From positions 1 to 64,000 of the forward strand of contig NZ_PTXL01000009.1 in assembly GCF_004343775.1 (NCBI RefSeq): 64,000 bases of DNA, written 5' to 3'. A program made the position numbers and the translations under genes. The notes beneath the pieces are model-generated. The model was not told the DNA's origin. It did not search any database and saw nothing but the letters and a program-made list of their open reading frames with translations. Positions within the stretch are counted from its first letter, which is position 1, and every line of letters begins with the position of its first letter. This document shows positions 19,447 to 28,219 of this stretch, one piece after another. The stretch comes from Burkholderia sp. SRS-46. GTDB lineage: Bacteria; Pseudomonadota; Gammaproteobacteria; Burkholderiales; Burkholderiaceae.

Positions 19447-19462
19447 AAAGGTCCGTAACTTT
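19447..19462. promoter_or_regulatory. Island palindrome site 4 (AAAGGTCCGTAACTTT)
   Basis: A well-balanced copy of the palindrome, with AAAG and CTTT as outer arms. It starts in the 191-base spacer upstream of the giant gene and ends 2 bases before the stop codon of the adjacent TPR gene. Confidence 0.6.
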
Positions 19463-19464
19463 TG

Positions 19465-21753
19465 TCATGGGCGCTCGCTCGCGCCCGCGCGGGCCGGCTC
19501 GCGATGCCCCCGCGCGAGCGCGGCCAGCGCCGCGCCGACGCGCGCGACCACCGCCGGCCAGTCGCCGGGCCGCGCCTGCCGGAACAGCGTCGCGCCCGGG
19601 TACCACGGGCTGTCGTCGCGTTCGAGCAGCCAGCGCCAGTCCGGCACGCGCGGCAGCAGCACCCACACCGGCCGCCCGAGCGCGCCGGCCAGGTGCGCGA
19701 CCGACGTGTCGACGCTGATCACGAGATCGAGCGCATCGACGAGCGCGGCCGTCTCCGCGAAGTCCGTCAATGCGCCGCCGAACGACGCGACACCGCTCGC
19801 CGCGAATGCGTCGGCATCGCGCGGCCGCACCTGCGGCTGCAGGCTCACGAAGGTCGCGTCGAGCGTCAGCAGCGGCGCGAGCGCGGCGAACGGCATCGAG
19901 CGGTTCTCGTCGTTCGCGTGGCGCGGGTTGCCGGACCACGCGATGCCGACCTTCAGGCGCTGCGGCGGCGCGATCGCGTCGAGGCGCGCCGCCCAGGCGT
20001 CGCGGCGGTGCGGGTCGGCGCTCAGGTAGCGTGCTTCGGCCGGCACCGTGTCGAGCGTCGTGCGAAACGCGTAAGGCAGGCTCATCAGCGAGCAGTGCAG
20101 ATCGAACGACGGGGTCGGCTGCCCTTCGGTGACGACGCGGCTCACGCCGCGCAGCGTGCCGAGCAGCGCGCCGAGCGCGTCCGGCGCTTCGACGATCACG
20201 GTCGCGCCGAGGTCGTGGACGAGGCTCGCGTAGCGGCAGAACTGCAGCGTGTCGCCATAGCCCTGCTCCGCATGCAGCAGCACGGTGCGCCCCGCGACGG
20301 GTGCGGCGCCGTCCCACATCGGCCGGTCCGCATGGCGCCGGTGCAGCACCGTGTCGGCCGCGCGCCAGCGCGTCTCATGCCGCTTCCAGCCCGTGTCGAA
20401 ATCGCCCATCAGCAGGTGGCAGAACGCCTCCGAGCGGCGCGCCGCGCCGTGGTGCGGATCGCGCTCGCACGCCAGCCGGAAATCGGCGAGCGCCGCGTCG
20501 TGTTCGCCGAGCTGCTGGCGCGCGACCGCGCGCGTGAACAGCTGCTGCGCAAGCGTCGCGGGCGCGCTGGCCGCCGCCGCATGGCTCGCGCAGGCGTCGT
20601 CATAGCGGCCGAGCTGCTGCAGCGCCAGCGCGCGGTGGTACAGCAGTTCCGCATGCGGCCCCGTCGTCGCGAGCGCGCGGTCGTAATGCGCGAGCGCAGC
20701 GTCGAATTCGCCGAGCGCGCGCAGCGCGGCCGCGCGGTTGCGCAGCGCATCGACGTCGTCCGGCGCGCGCGCCAGCGCTTCGCCATACGCGTGCGCCGCG
20801 TCCGCATGCCGGTCGAGGCCGAGCAGCGCATTGCCGCGGCCGATCCACGCGGCCGGGTTGCCGCGATCCAGCGCGATCAGCCGGTCGCAGCGCTTCAGCA
20901 ACTCGTCGCGCGCGTGCAGCAGGTCGAGCGCGACGCAGCTCGCGAACAGCAGCTGCGCATCGTCCGGCGCGCGCGCGAGCCCTTCGTCGAGACAGGCGAG
21001 CGCCTCGGCCGGGCGGCCGAGCTCGGTCAGCACGACGCCGCACGCATACACGAGCTCGGTTGTCTTGCCGCGCACGACCATCGCGAGCCGATAGCCGTGC
21101 AGCGCCTCGTCGCGCCGGCCCAGCGCACGCAATGCGTGGCCGCGCTCGACATGCGCGGCCGCATCGTTGGGATCGAATCGCAGCGCGTATTCGGCGCTGA
21201 TCAGCGCATCGGCGGGCCGCCCCAGCAGCCGCAGCGTCTCGCCGCGCCGGCACCATGCGCTCGCGTTTCCCGGCTCGCCGCCGAGCGCGCGATCGTACGC
21301 GGCGAGCGCGTCGTCGTATTGCCCGAGCGCGCGCAACGCGTCGCCGCGCGCGAGATGCGACGCCGCATGAGCGGGATCCTGCGCGAGCGCGCGATCGCTC
21401 GCGGCGAGCGCGTCTCGATGGCGGCCGACGCCGGCAAGCGCCGCCGCGTGGTTCGCGAGATTCCACGGCTGATTCAGGCCGGCCTGCATCGAGCGGGCGA
21501 TCAGCGGCTCCGCGCGCGCCGGGTCGCCGAGCCGCAGGTACGCGACGCCGAGCAGATGCAGCGCCTCGACGTGATCGGGCGCCATCGTCAGCACGCCCTC
21601 GTACAGCCGCGCGGCACCGGCGTAGTCGCGCTGTTCGAGCCGCGTGCGCGCATTGCGCAGCGCATCGTCGAGCGCCGCGCGCAGCGTGCCGATGCCCGCG
21701 CCCGGCGCGAGCGCCTGCGCCGCCTGCGGGTGCGCCGCGTCGCGCGTGCTCAT
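19465..21753 (-). CDS. TPR repeat protein with C-terminal glycosyltransferase-like domain (copy A)
   Basis: 762 residues. Residues about 20-470 are consecutive 34-residue tetratricopeptide units (recurrent LxxxGxxxxALxxYDRAL patterns). From about 480 there is a GT9/heptosyltransferase-like domain: TVLLHAEQGYGDTLQFCRY, GIAWSGNPRHANDENRSM, then SVDTSVAHLAGALG, the Asp/His motif typical of ADP-heptose transferases, and SPWYPGATLFRQ near the end. TPR-transferase fusions resemble O-GlcNAc-type enzymes that modify proteins. The neighbour is a giant exoprotein, so modification of that protein in the cytoplasm is a reasonable inference, not shown. The ATG overlaps the stop of copy B (ATGA), so A and B are coupled. 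No signal peptide is seen. Confidence 0.85.
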   Translation of the reverse strand: MSTRDAAHPQAAQALAPGAGIGTLRAALDDALRNARTRLEQRDYAGAARLYEGVLTMAPDHVEALHLLGVAYLRLGDPARAEPLIARSMQAGLNQPWNLANHAAALAGVGRHRDALAASDRALAQDPAHAASHLARGDALRALGQYDDALAAYDRALGGEPGNASAWCRRGETLRLLGRPADALISAEYALRFDPNDAAAHVERGHALRALGRRDEALHGYRLAMVVRGKTTELVYACGVVLTELGRPAEALACLDEGLARAPDDAQLLFASCVALDLLHARDELLKRCDRLIALDRGNPAAWIGRGNALLGLDRHADAAHAYGEALARAPDDVDALRNRAAALRALGEFDAALAHYDRALATTGPHAELLYHRALALQQLGRYDDACASHAAAASAPATLAQQLFTRAVARQQLGEHDAALADFRLACERDPHHGAARRSEAFCHLLMGDFDTGWKRHETRWRAADTVLHRRHADRPMWDGAAPVAGRTVLLHAEQGYGDTLQFCRYASLVHDLGATVIVEAPDALGALLGTLRGVSRVVTEGQPTPSFDLHCSLMSLPYAFRTTLDTVPAEARYLSADPHRRDAWAARLDAIAPPQRLKVGIAWSGNPRHANDENRSMPFAALAPLLTLDATFVSLQPQVRPRDADAFAASGVASFGGALTDFAETAALVDALDLVISVDTSVAHLAGALGRPVWVLLPRVPDWRWLLERDDSPWYPGATLFRQARPGDWPAVVARVGAALAALARGHREPARAGASERP

Positions 21754-24002
21754 CGCGCGCCCCCCTCCACCATCGCCGGCAACGCGGCGCGGATCCGCTC
21801 GACGACCGGCGCCCACTGGCCGCCTTCCGGCTGGCGGAACAAGCGCGCGCCCGGATACCACGGCGTGTCGTCGCGATCGAGCAGCCAGCGGAAATCGGGC
21901 GTGTACGGAATCATCAACGCGAGCGGCCGCCCGAGCGCGCCGGCCAGGTGCGCGACCGACGTGTCGACGCTCACCACGCCATCCATCAGCGCGGTCAGCG
22001 CGGCCGTATCCGCGAAATCCTCGAGCGCGTCGCCGACGAAGCGGACCGGCGCCGCGTCGAGCAGCGGGCGATCCTCGTCGCGCAGCACCTTCTGCAGGCA
22101 CACCCATTCGTAGCGGTCGTCGAGCAGCGGCAGCAGGTCGGCCAGCGTCATCGAGCGGTTGCGGTCGTTCACGTGCAGCGGGTTGCCGGACCACACGAGC
22201 CCGATGCGCGGCCGCACGGCCGCGCCGAGCCGTTCGCGCCAGCGCGCGACGCGCGCCCGGTCCGCCCGCAGATACGGCACGCCGGCCGGGATCGACGCGA
22301 GGTCGGTGCGGAATTCGTGCGGCAGGCTCAGCAGCGGGCAATGCAGGTCGAACGGCGGCAGCGGCGCGCCGCGCGGGACCAGCGTGTCGACGCCGTCGAG
22401 CGTCGCGAACAGCGTCGTCAGCTCGACCGGCGATTCGAGCACCACCCGCGCGCCCAGCGCCTTCACGAGCGGCACGTAGCGGCAGAACTGCAGCGTATCG
22501 CCGAGCCCCTGCTCCGGATACAGCAGGATCGTCTGCCCGTCGAGCGGCAGCTCGCGCGTCCAGCGCGGCTGCGCAAATGCGCGCCGGCTCGCGTCGAGCT
22601 GGCTGTCGCGCCAGCGCCATTCGTATTCGGCCCAGCCCGCGTCGAAATCGCCGATCGACAGGCACAGGAACGCACGCGTGCAGTGCGCCTGCACGTAATC
22701 GGGATCGATGTCGATCGCGTCCGCATAGGCCTGCCGCGCGTCGTCGTGGCGCCGCAGCGCGCGCAATGCATTGCCGCGATGGAAATGCGCGAGCTTGTCG
22801 CGCGGCGTCGCCGCGATCACGCGCGTGAAATCGGCCAGCGCATCGTCGTAGCGGTGGGTCTCCAGCCGCACCCGGCCCCGCGTGAACCAGGCCGGCACGT
22901 AGTCCGGATCGGCCGCCAGCGCGCGATCGCACGCATCGTGCGCGTCGTCGTGGCGGTCGGCGCCGATCAGCGCGCTCGCGTAGTTGCACAGCACGCCCGG
23001 ATTGCCGGGTTCGGCTTCGAGCGCGCGCGCATAGCTGTCGATCGCGTCGCGATAGCGCGCGAGGTGGCTCGCCGCGTTGCCGCGGTTGGCGAGCGCCAGC
23101 GCGTGCCGCGGGTCGATCGCGAGCACCCGGTCGCAGCGCACCAGCGCCTCGTCGTGCCGCCCGAGCCGCTCGAGGGCCACCGAGCTGTTGAAGATCGCAT
23201 CGACGAACGCGGGGCTCGCGGCCATCGCCGCGTTGAAATCGGCGAGCGCGCGTTCCGGCTCGCCGAGGTCGAGGTACGCGACGCCGCGCAGGAACAGCAC
23301 TTCGACGCTGCCCGGCGTGAGCGCCAGCGCATGATCGTAGCTTTGCGCCGCGTCGCGGAAGCGCCCGAGCCCGCGCAGCGCCAGCCCGCGCGCGCGCAGC
23401 GCGTCGAACGTGCGCCCCGCGAGCGTGACCGCGCGCTCGCAATCGGCCAGCGCCGCGTCGAAACGGCCGAGCGCGAGCAGCGTCTCGGCGCGCTTCACGA
23501 CGCCGTCGGCGAAGCCCGGCGCGACGTCGAGCAGGCGGTCGTAGGCCGCGCACGCATCGTCGTGGCGCGCGAGCTGCGCGAGCAGGCCCGCACGCTGGAA
23601 CAGCGCGCGCGGATGCCCGGGATTGATCGCCAGCGCTTCGTCGAGACGCACCAGCGCCTCCGCTTCGCGCCCGAGGCCCGCGAGCACCGCCGCGTGGTTC
23701 GCGAGTGCAAGCGGCGCCGGCTGCCGCTCGATCGAGCGCCGCATCAGCGAGTCGGCTTCGGGCAACTGCCCTTGCTGGAATCGCACCGCGCCGAGCAGGT
23801 GCAACGCTTCCGGATGATCGGGCGCAAGCGTCAGCAGTTGCGCATACGCCTCCTCGGCAAGCTGCAGCGCGCCCTCGCGATGCGCGTTGCGCGCCCGCTC
23901 GAGCAGCCGGTCGAGCTGCGCGGCGCCGGATGGACGGATCTCGGGCGACGGCTGCGCGATCGTCGATGTCGCGAGCGGCGTCCCTGCACCGTTCGATGTC
24001 AT
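21750..24002 (-). CDS. TPR repeat protein with C-terminal glycosyltransferase-like domain (copy B)
   Basis: 750 residues, the middle of three tandem paralogues with the same architecture: TPR units to about residue 480, then the transferase-like domain with TILLYPEQGLGDTLQFCRY, GLVWSGNPLHVNDRNRSM, SVDTSVAHLAGALG and TPWYPGARLFRQ. The key Asp/His motif is intact, so the domain is not obviously dead. The N-terminus begins with a Ser/Pro-rich stretch before the first TPR (LDRLLERARNAHREGAL). CAGGGG lies 9 bases before the ATG. It overlaps copy A by 4 bases and follows copy C by 31 bases, so the three form one operon. Sequence divergence among copies suggests different acceptor or donor specificity rather than recent duplication. 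Confidence 0.85.
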   Translation of the reverse strand: MTSNGAGTPLATSTIAQPSPEIRPSGAAQLDRLLERARNAHREGALQLAEEAYAQLLTLAPDHPEALHLLGAVRFQQGQLPEADSLMRRSIERQPAPLALANHAAVLAGLGREAEALVRLDEALAINPGHPRALFQRAGLLAQLARHDDACAAYDRLLDVAPGFADGVVKRAETLLALGRFDAALADCERAVTLAGRTFDALRARGLALRGLGRFRDAAQSYDHALALTPGSVEVLFLRGVAYLDLGEPERALADFNAAMAASPAFVDAIFNSSVALERLGRHDEALVRCDRVLAIDPRHALALANRGNAASHLARYRDAIDSYARALEAEPGNPGVLCNYASALIGADRHDDAHDACDRALAADPDYVPAWFTRGRVRLETHRYDDALADFTRVIAATPRDKLAHFHRGNALRALRRHDDARQAYADAIDIDPDYVQAHCTRAFLCLSIGDFDAGWAEYEWRWRDSQLDASRRAFAQPRWTRELPLDGQTILLYPEQGLGDTLQFCRYVPLVKALGARVVLESPVELTTLFATLDGVDTLVPRGAPLPPFDLHCPLLSLPHEFRTDLASIPAGVPYLRADRARVARWRERLGAAVRPRIGLVWSGNPLHVNDRNRSMTLADLLPLLDDRYEWVCLQKVLRDEDRPLLDAAPVRFVGDALEDFADTAALTALMDGVVSVDTSVAHLAGALGRPLALMIPYTPDFRWLLDRDDTPWYPGARLFRQPEGGQWAPVVERIRAALPAMVEGGAR

Positions 24003-24033
24003 TGTCTGGCCCCTGGTTGTCGCACGTGTTGTC

Positions 24034-26256
24034 TTAATGTGTCAGCCGGCCGAGCGCGGCCCGCACCGCGTCGATCACGCCCGGCCACTCGCCCGGAACG
24101 GACTGGCGGAACAGCCGCGCGCCCGGATACCACGGGCTGTCGGTCCGTTCGCGCATCCAGCGCCATTCCGGCGGATCCTGCAGCAGCACCCACACCGGAT
24201 GGCCCAGCGCACCGGCCAGATGCGCGACCGCCGAATCGACGGAAATCACGAGATCCAGCGACTGGATCAGCGCCGCCGTATCCGCGAAATCGCCGAGCTC
24301 GGCGTCGACGCGCAGCACCGGCACGTGCTCCAGCAACGCGCGGTCGCGCGCGGTCACGGCCTTCTGCAGGCCGATCCAGCCGACGTCGAGGTCGAACAGC
24401 GGCGCGAGCAGCGCGAAATCGATCGAGCGGTGGTGGTCGTTGCGGTGTTCCGGGTTGCCGGCCCACGCGAGCCCGACACGCGGGCGGCGCTTGCTGCCGA
24501 GCAGCGCGGCCCATTGCTGGATCCGTTGCGGATCCGCATGAAGATAAGGCGTGTGCCGCGGTATCTCGGGCAGCATCTCGCGCAGCGCGAACGGCAGGCT
24601 CGGCAGCGGGCAGTGACAGTCGAACGGCGGCAGCGGCTCGCCGCGCGCGATCACCTGCGCCGGCCCGTGCAGCGACGCCATCAGCGCGCGCAGCGGCGCC
24701 GGCACTTCGAGCACGACACGCGCGCCCCGCGCGGCGAGCTGCGGGACATAGCGGCAGAACTGCAACGTATCGCCGAAGCCCTGCTCGGCGTGAACCAGGA
24801 TCGTCCTGCCGTCGAGCGCGCCGTCACCGCGCCATGCCGGCTGCGTGAACTGGCGCGCGTGCCGCGCGATCGCCGGATCGCGCAAGCGCCATTCGTACTC
24901 CGCCCAGCCGCGCGCGAAATCGCCTTCGACGAGGTAGTGCGACGCGCGCGCGAAACGCGCCTCCACATGGTCCGCATCGAGTGCGATCGCACGATCGTAG
25001 GCGGCCAGCGCGTCGCCCGCGCGGCCCGTCGCGTAGTGAAGGTTGCCGCGATTGAGCCAGTGCGTCGCATGATCCGGCCGCAGCGCGAGCGCGCGGTCGA
25101 GCGATTGCGTCGCGTCGTCGTAGCGGTGCAGGTCCTGCAGCACGCTGCTGCGGTTGACCCACGCCTGCGCGAGGCCGTCGTCGCTTGCCAGCGCCGCGTC
25201 GTAGCAGCGCAGCGCCTCGTCGAAGCGCCTCAGGAATCGCAGCGCGGTGCCGCGATTGCACTGGATGTCGAGCGCGTCGGGCGCGAGGTCGAGCGCACGG
25301 GTGTAGCTGTCGAGCGCGTCGTCGTAGCGCGCGAGCCGCAACAGCGCGTTGCCTCGACACGCGAAGGCCCGCGCATCGCGCGGCGCGAGCGTGAGCATGC
25401 GTTCGCAGCGCGCGAGCGCTTCGTCGGCGCGGTTCAGCCGCTCGAGCGCGACCGCGCTGTTGTAGAGCGCGTCGATCAGTGCGGGATCGGCGGCGATCGC
25501 TTCGTTGAACGCGCTCAGCGCTTCGTTCAGGCGCCCGAGCTCGACCAGCGTCTCGCCGCGCGCCGACAGCATCGCCGCGATGCCCGGCCGGATCCCGATC
25601 GCGCGGTCGAAACACTGCAGCGCATCGGCCGGGCGCTGCAGCGCGCGCAGCACGAGCCCGCGGTTGAACCACGATTCGAACGAGCGCGGGTCGACCATCA
25701 GCGCGCGGTCGTAGGTGTCGAGCGCATCCTGATGCCGCCCGAGCGCGCGCAACGCGCTGCCGCGGTTGCACAGCGCATCGAGCACGAGCGGCGACACGGC
25801 GAGCGCGCGGTCGAACGCGGCCAGCGCCGGTTCGTGGCGGTGCAGCCCGATCAGCGTGTTGCCCAGCCGCACCAGCGTCTGCACGTCGTTCGGCTCGACA
25901 CGCAGCGCCGCGTCGAACTGCGCGAGCGCTTCGTCGATACGGCCGTCTTCCGCGAGGATCGCGCCGAGATCCGACAGCGCACGCGCGCCCGCCTCGATCG
26001 CGATCGACTGCCGCAGCAGCGCTTCCGCGTCGGCCGCCGCACCGCGCTGGTACTGCAGCACGCCGTACAGGTGCAGCGCCTGCGAATGGTCCGGCTCGTT
26101 CGCGAGCACGGCGAGATAGTCGCGCGCGGCGTCGTCGAACTGCCCCGCGCTGTGCCGGTTCCTTGCGCGGGTCAGGATCGCCGCCCACGCGTGTGTTCCG
26201 GATGCGGCGTGCGCGGATGCGCGCACGTGTGCACCATGTGAGTACTCGCCCGCCAC
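24034..26256 (-). CDS. TPR repeat protein with C-terminal glycosyltransferase-like domain (copy C)
   Basis: 740 residues and first gene of the three-gene TPR operon. TPR units run to about residue 475. The transferase-like part has TILVHAEQGFGDTLQFCRY, GLAWAGNPEHRNDHHRSI, SVDSAVAHLAGALG and SPWYPGARLFRQ. The start is GTG, supported by AAGGGGG 7 bases upstream. An exact island palindrome is centred about 122 bases before the start, giving this operon the same control signal as gspI, the giant exoprotein gene and the PstS-like gene. The domain assignment is confident; the sugar donor and target are unknown. Confidence 0.85.
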   Translation of the reverse strand: MAGEYSHGAHVRASAHAASGTHAWAAILTRARNRHSAGQFDDAARDYLAVLANEPDHSQALHLYGVLQYQRGAAADAEALLRQSIAIEAGARALSDLGAILAEDGRIDEALAQFDAALRVEPNDVQTLVRLGNTLIGLHRHEPALAAFDRALAVSPLVLDALCNRGSALRALGRHQDALDTYDRALMVDPRSFESWFNRGLVLRALQRPADALQCFDRAIGIRPGIAAMLSARGETLVELGRLNEALSAFNEAIAADPALIDALYNSAVALERLNRADEALARCERMLTLAPRDARAFACRGNALLRLARYDDALDSYTRALDLAPDALDIQCNRGTALRFLRRFDEALRCYDAALASDDGLAQAWVNRSSVLQDLHRYDDATQSLDRALALRPDHATHWLNRGNLHYATGRAGDALAAYDRAIALDADHVEARFARASHYLVEGDFARGWAEYEWRLRDPAIARHARQFTQPAWRGDGALDGRTILVHAEQGFGDTLQFCRYVPQLAARGARVVLEVPAPLRALMASLHGPAQVIARGEPLPPFDCHCPLPSLPFALREMLPEIPRHTPYLHADPQRIQQWAALLGSKRRPRVGLAWAGNPEHRNDHHRSIDFALLAPLFDLDVGWIGLQKAVTARDRALLEHVPVLRVDAELGDFADTAALIQSLDLVISVDSAVAHLAGALGHPVWVLLQDPPEWRWMRERTDSPWYPGARLFRQSVPGEWPGVIDAVRAALGRLTH

Positions 26257-26370
26257 GTTGGCCCCCTTGCCGTCTTGCGGAATTCGTTGCCGATCGCCCG
26301 CCGGAAGCGGCGGGTCGCGGCAATCGCTCTCGAAGCGAGACTAGGGACGAGCGGTAACACGCGTATGACG

Positions 26371-26386
26371 AATGTTACGGACCATT
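26371..26386. promoter_or_regulatory. Island palindrome site 5 (AATGTTACGGACCATT)
   Basis: An exact fit to AAWGKTMCGKAMCWTT in the 194-base gap between gspJ and TPR gene C. It suggests that the TPR operon has its own promoter rather than depending on read-through from gspIJ. Confidence 0.65.
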
Positions 26387-26450
26387 TTGCCGGGCACGCG
26401 GGATGCGCCGCCCCGCATGCATGGCGGGCGGCATGCGGCGTGTCGGCCGC

Positions 26451-27113
26451 TCACTGTCCGATCGGGATCGTGCGCACGTACTCGACGGACGGCGTGCCGA
26501 GCGCGACCGCGAAGCGGATGCCGCGCGGCAGCGGCATCCCGAGCGACGTGGTGTTGCTGATGCCGTGCTGCGCGAGGAACTGCGCGTACGTCTGCTCGAC
26601 GAGCGGCTGGCTGGCGGTCCACCCGTCCGGCGCGATCCACACCGACAGCTGCAGCGCGCGCGCGTCGCGGCTCACGACCACGCGCGCGAAGGTGTCCATG
26701 TGATGCAGCGCGTCCTCGAGCTCGGCGAGCGACGCGAGCGGCTGCGATGCGCTGCGCGCGAGTTCGCGCCCCTTGAGCTGGTAGCGCACGACCTGCACGT
26801 GCGTCGGCCCGCTGCCGACGCCCACGTGCCGCACGAGCAACAGTTCGTTCGGGCGGATCCGCAGCGGCGGCCCGAACACCTCGTCGGCCGTCACGAGGTT
26901 CAGCAGGTCGAACTGGAGTTGCGAGAAATAGCGGCCGAGCAGCCGCGTTTGCGTCAGATTCGCCGCGATATCGTCGCGCCCGCGAATCGTCGCGTCGAGG
27001 CCGCGCCACGACAGCAGTGCGATCACGGCCAGCAGCGCGATCGCGACCAGCATCTCGATCAGCGTGAAGCCGCGCGCGTGCCGCCGCGCGCGACGGTCAG
27101 CGGCGCGCTTCAT
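26451..27113 (-). CDS. gspJ: Type II secretion minor pseudopilin, GspJ-like
   Basis: 220 residues. The N-terminus is a prepilin: a basic leader of 15 residues ending in Gly15, then FTLIEMLVAIALLAVIALL with Glu at position +5 of the mature protein, as required for GspO/PilD cleavage and assembly. The length and the C-terminal globular part (ELLLVRHVGVG, DALHHMDTFARVVV) fit GspJ, one of the tip pseudopilins. It overlaps gspI by 17 bases. GspK, G and H are not adjacent, so the pseudopilus set is split from gspDE at the other end of the island or completed outside the window. GspJ is favoured over GspH or PilW by length and by partnership with a GspI-type gene. Confidence 0.8.
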   Translation of the reverse strand: MKRAADRRARRHARGFTLIEMLVAIALLAVIALLSWRGLDATIRGRDDIAANLTQTRLLGRYFSQLQFDLLNLVTADEVFGPPLRIRPNELLLVRHVGVGSGPTHVQVVRYQLKGRELARSASQPLASLAELEDALHHMDTFARVVVSRDARALQLSVWIAPDGWTASQPLVEQTYAQFLAQHGISNTTSLGMPLPRGIRFAVALGTPSVEYVRTIPIGQ

Positions 27114-27531
27114 TCTGTACGACGGTGACGACTTCGGCGAGCACGTTCCGGCTCGATGCCGACGGATGCACGCTCACCGTCACCTGGCGCACCAGCGGGC
27201 TGGGCAGCGCCGTCACGCGCTGGCGGCACACGAACCGGTACCGCCCCTGCGGACAATCGAACGTGCTGGTGCCGACCGGCGGCCACGTGGCGGCGATGCG
27301 GATCGCACCGAGCGCGTTGTCCGCGCTCCATAGTGCGAGCAGGCGCATGCGGGCCATGTCGGTGTCCGACGCGAGCGCGCCGATCGCGCGCATCACCGCG
27401 CCCAGCGCAACCGCGACGATCGCGAGCGCGATCAGCACCTCGATCAGCGTGAAGCCCGCTTGCGGCCGCCGTGCCGCCAGTGCGGCACCGCGCACGGGGC
27501 GGTAATCGTGTTCAGTCTGGTCGTCGCGCAT
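27097..27531 (-). CDS. gspI: Type II secretion minor pseudopilin, GspI-like
   Basis: 144 residues from the ATG at 27531. The leader ends RRPQAG, then FTLIEVLIALAIVAVAL with Glu at +5, a classic prepilin segment. The short C-terminal domain (VCRQRVTALPSPLVRQVTV) matches the GspI size class. The frame stays open further upstream to 27957, but that extension would cover the palindrome at 27612 and lacks a prepilin-like leader, so the shorter start is chosen even though its Shine-Dalgarno is weak. First gene of the gspI-gspJ pair. Confidence 0.78.
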   Translation of the reverse strand: MRDDQTEHDYRPVRGAALAARRPQAGFTLIEVLIALAIVAVALGAVMRAIGALASDTDMARMRLLALWSADNALGAIRIAATWPPVGTSTFDCPQGRYRFVCRQRVTALPSPLVRQVTVSVHPSASSRNVLAEVVTVVQNEARR

Positions 27532-27611
27532 GGCCCACGTCGGTCGGTTGTCCGGCTCGCCGGCCGGATGCGCGGCCAACGTTAAGCGAAACCTGTGGCA
27601 GGGGCGTGTCG

Positions 27612-27627
27612 AAAGATACGGACCATT
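27612..27627. promoter_or_regulatory. Island palindrome site 6 (AAAGATACGGACCATT)
   Basis: A copy of the island palindrome centred about 88 bases upstream of the gspI ATG. It is the outermost copy; beyond it the genes change to unrelated functions, so it marks the right edge of the co-regulated island. Confidence 0.6.
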
Positions 27628-27809
27628 TTGGCCGTCAGGGGAAAGGCGGAAGCGACGAACGGGACGGGAAACCGGGAAACGGCGCCATCGCGCGCCGGCA
27701 CGAACCGTCGCGAATGGCGATTGCAATGAAACACGACGAGATGGTACTGCGATCGCAGTTCGCCGACCCGCATCGTCCGCCTCGCGGCGGCGATGCCGGC
27801 CGGCGCGTT

Positions 27810-28016
27810 TCACGCCATCACGGGGCCGTCGAACGACGCGAGCGCACGCTCGCCGGCCGCCTGGGCGTCCGCTTCCCGATGAAAACCGTCCCGGCTGAAC
27901 GCGACTACCTTCACGCCGACGCCAGCCGCCCGCTTCACCGTCAGCGCCCATTGCCATTCGCCGTCCTGTTCGAAGACGTGCAGCAAGGGTTCGAGGGATT
28001 TATGCAGTCCGGTCAC
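27810..28016 (-). CDS. Small hypothetical protein (68 aa)
   Basis: A GTG start at 28016 is chosen because GGGAG lies about 9 bases upstream; a longer open frame to 28163 lacks this. The product (TGLHKSLEPLLHVFEQDG, then WQWALTVKRAAGVGVKVVAF and a short helix) looks like a small alpha/beta cytosolic protein with no signal or membrane segment. I do not recognise a family. It lies alone between gspI and an alkB-like gene on the same strand. Confidence 0.5.
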   Translation of the reverse strand: MTGLHKSLEPLLHVFEQDGEWQWALTVKRAAGVGVKVVAFSRDGFHREADAQAAGERALASFDGPVMA

Positions 28017-28219
28017 GCGTTGTTCTCCCGCTGCCCGCCGTTCGGCGTCCGCCGACCTTCGGGCATGCGATGCAATCATTCCGGCGGCGATCGATGCTGT
28101 CGAAGCGGTCGATAGACCCCGGTCCATCCGACAGTTTAGCCAAGGATTGTTGCAACGCACCATTAGCGATTCTACTCAGCTATTGCGCTTAACAAACCGA
28201 TACATTGTTTCAATTCCGC

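Noticed and set aside
19462..24848. Long plus-strand frames (883 and 1,197 codons) opposite the TPR genes, and a 1,362-codon minus frame running over two of them
   Set aside because: The repetitive GC-rich TPR coding sequence keeps other frames open. Only the three annotated minus frames show TPR and transferase motifs and proper start signals.
3329..27627. The island palindromes as REP-like dispersed repeats
   Set aside because: They are only 16 bp, occur at starts of transcription units and not at 3' ends, and were not noticed elsewhere in the window.
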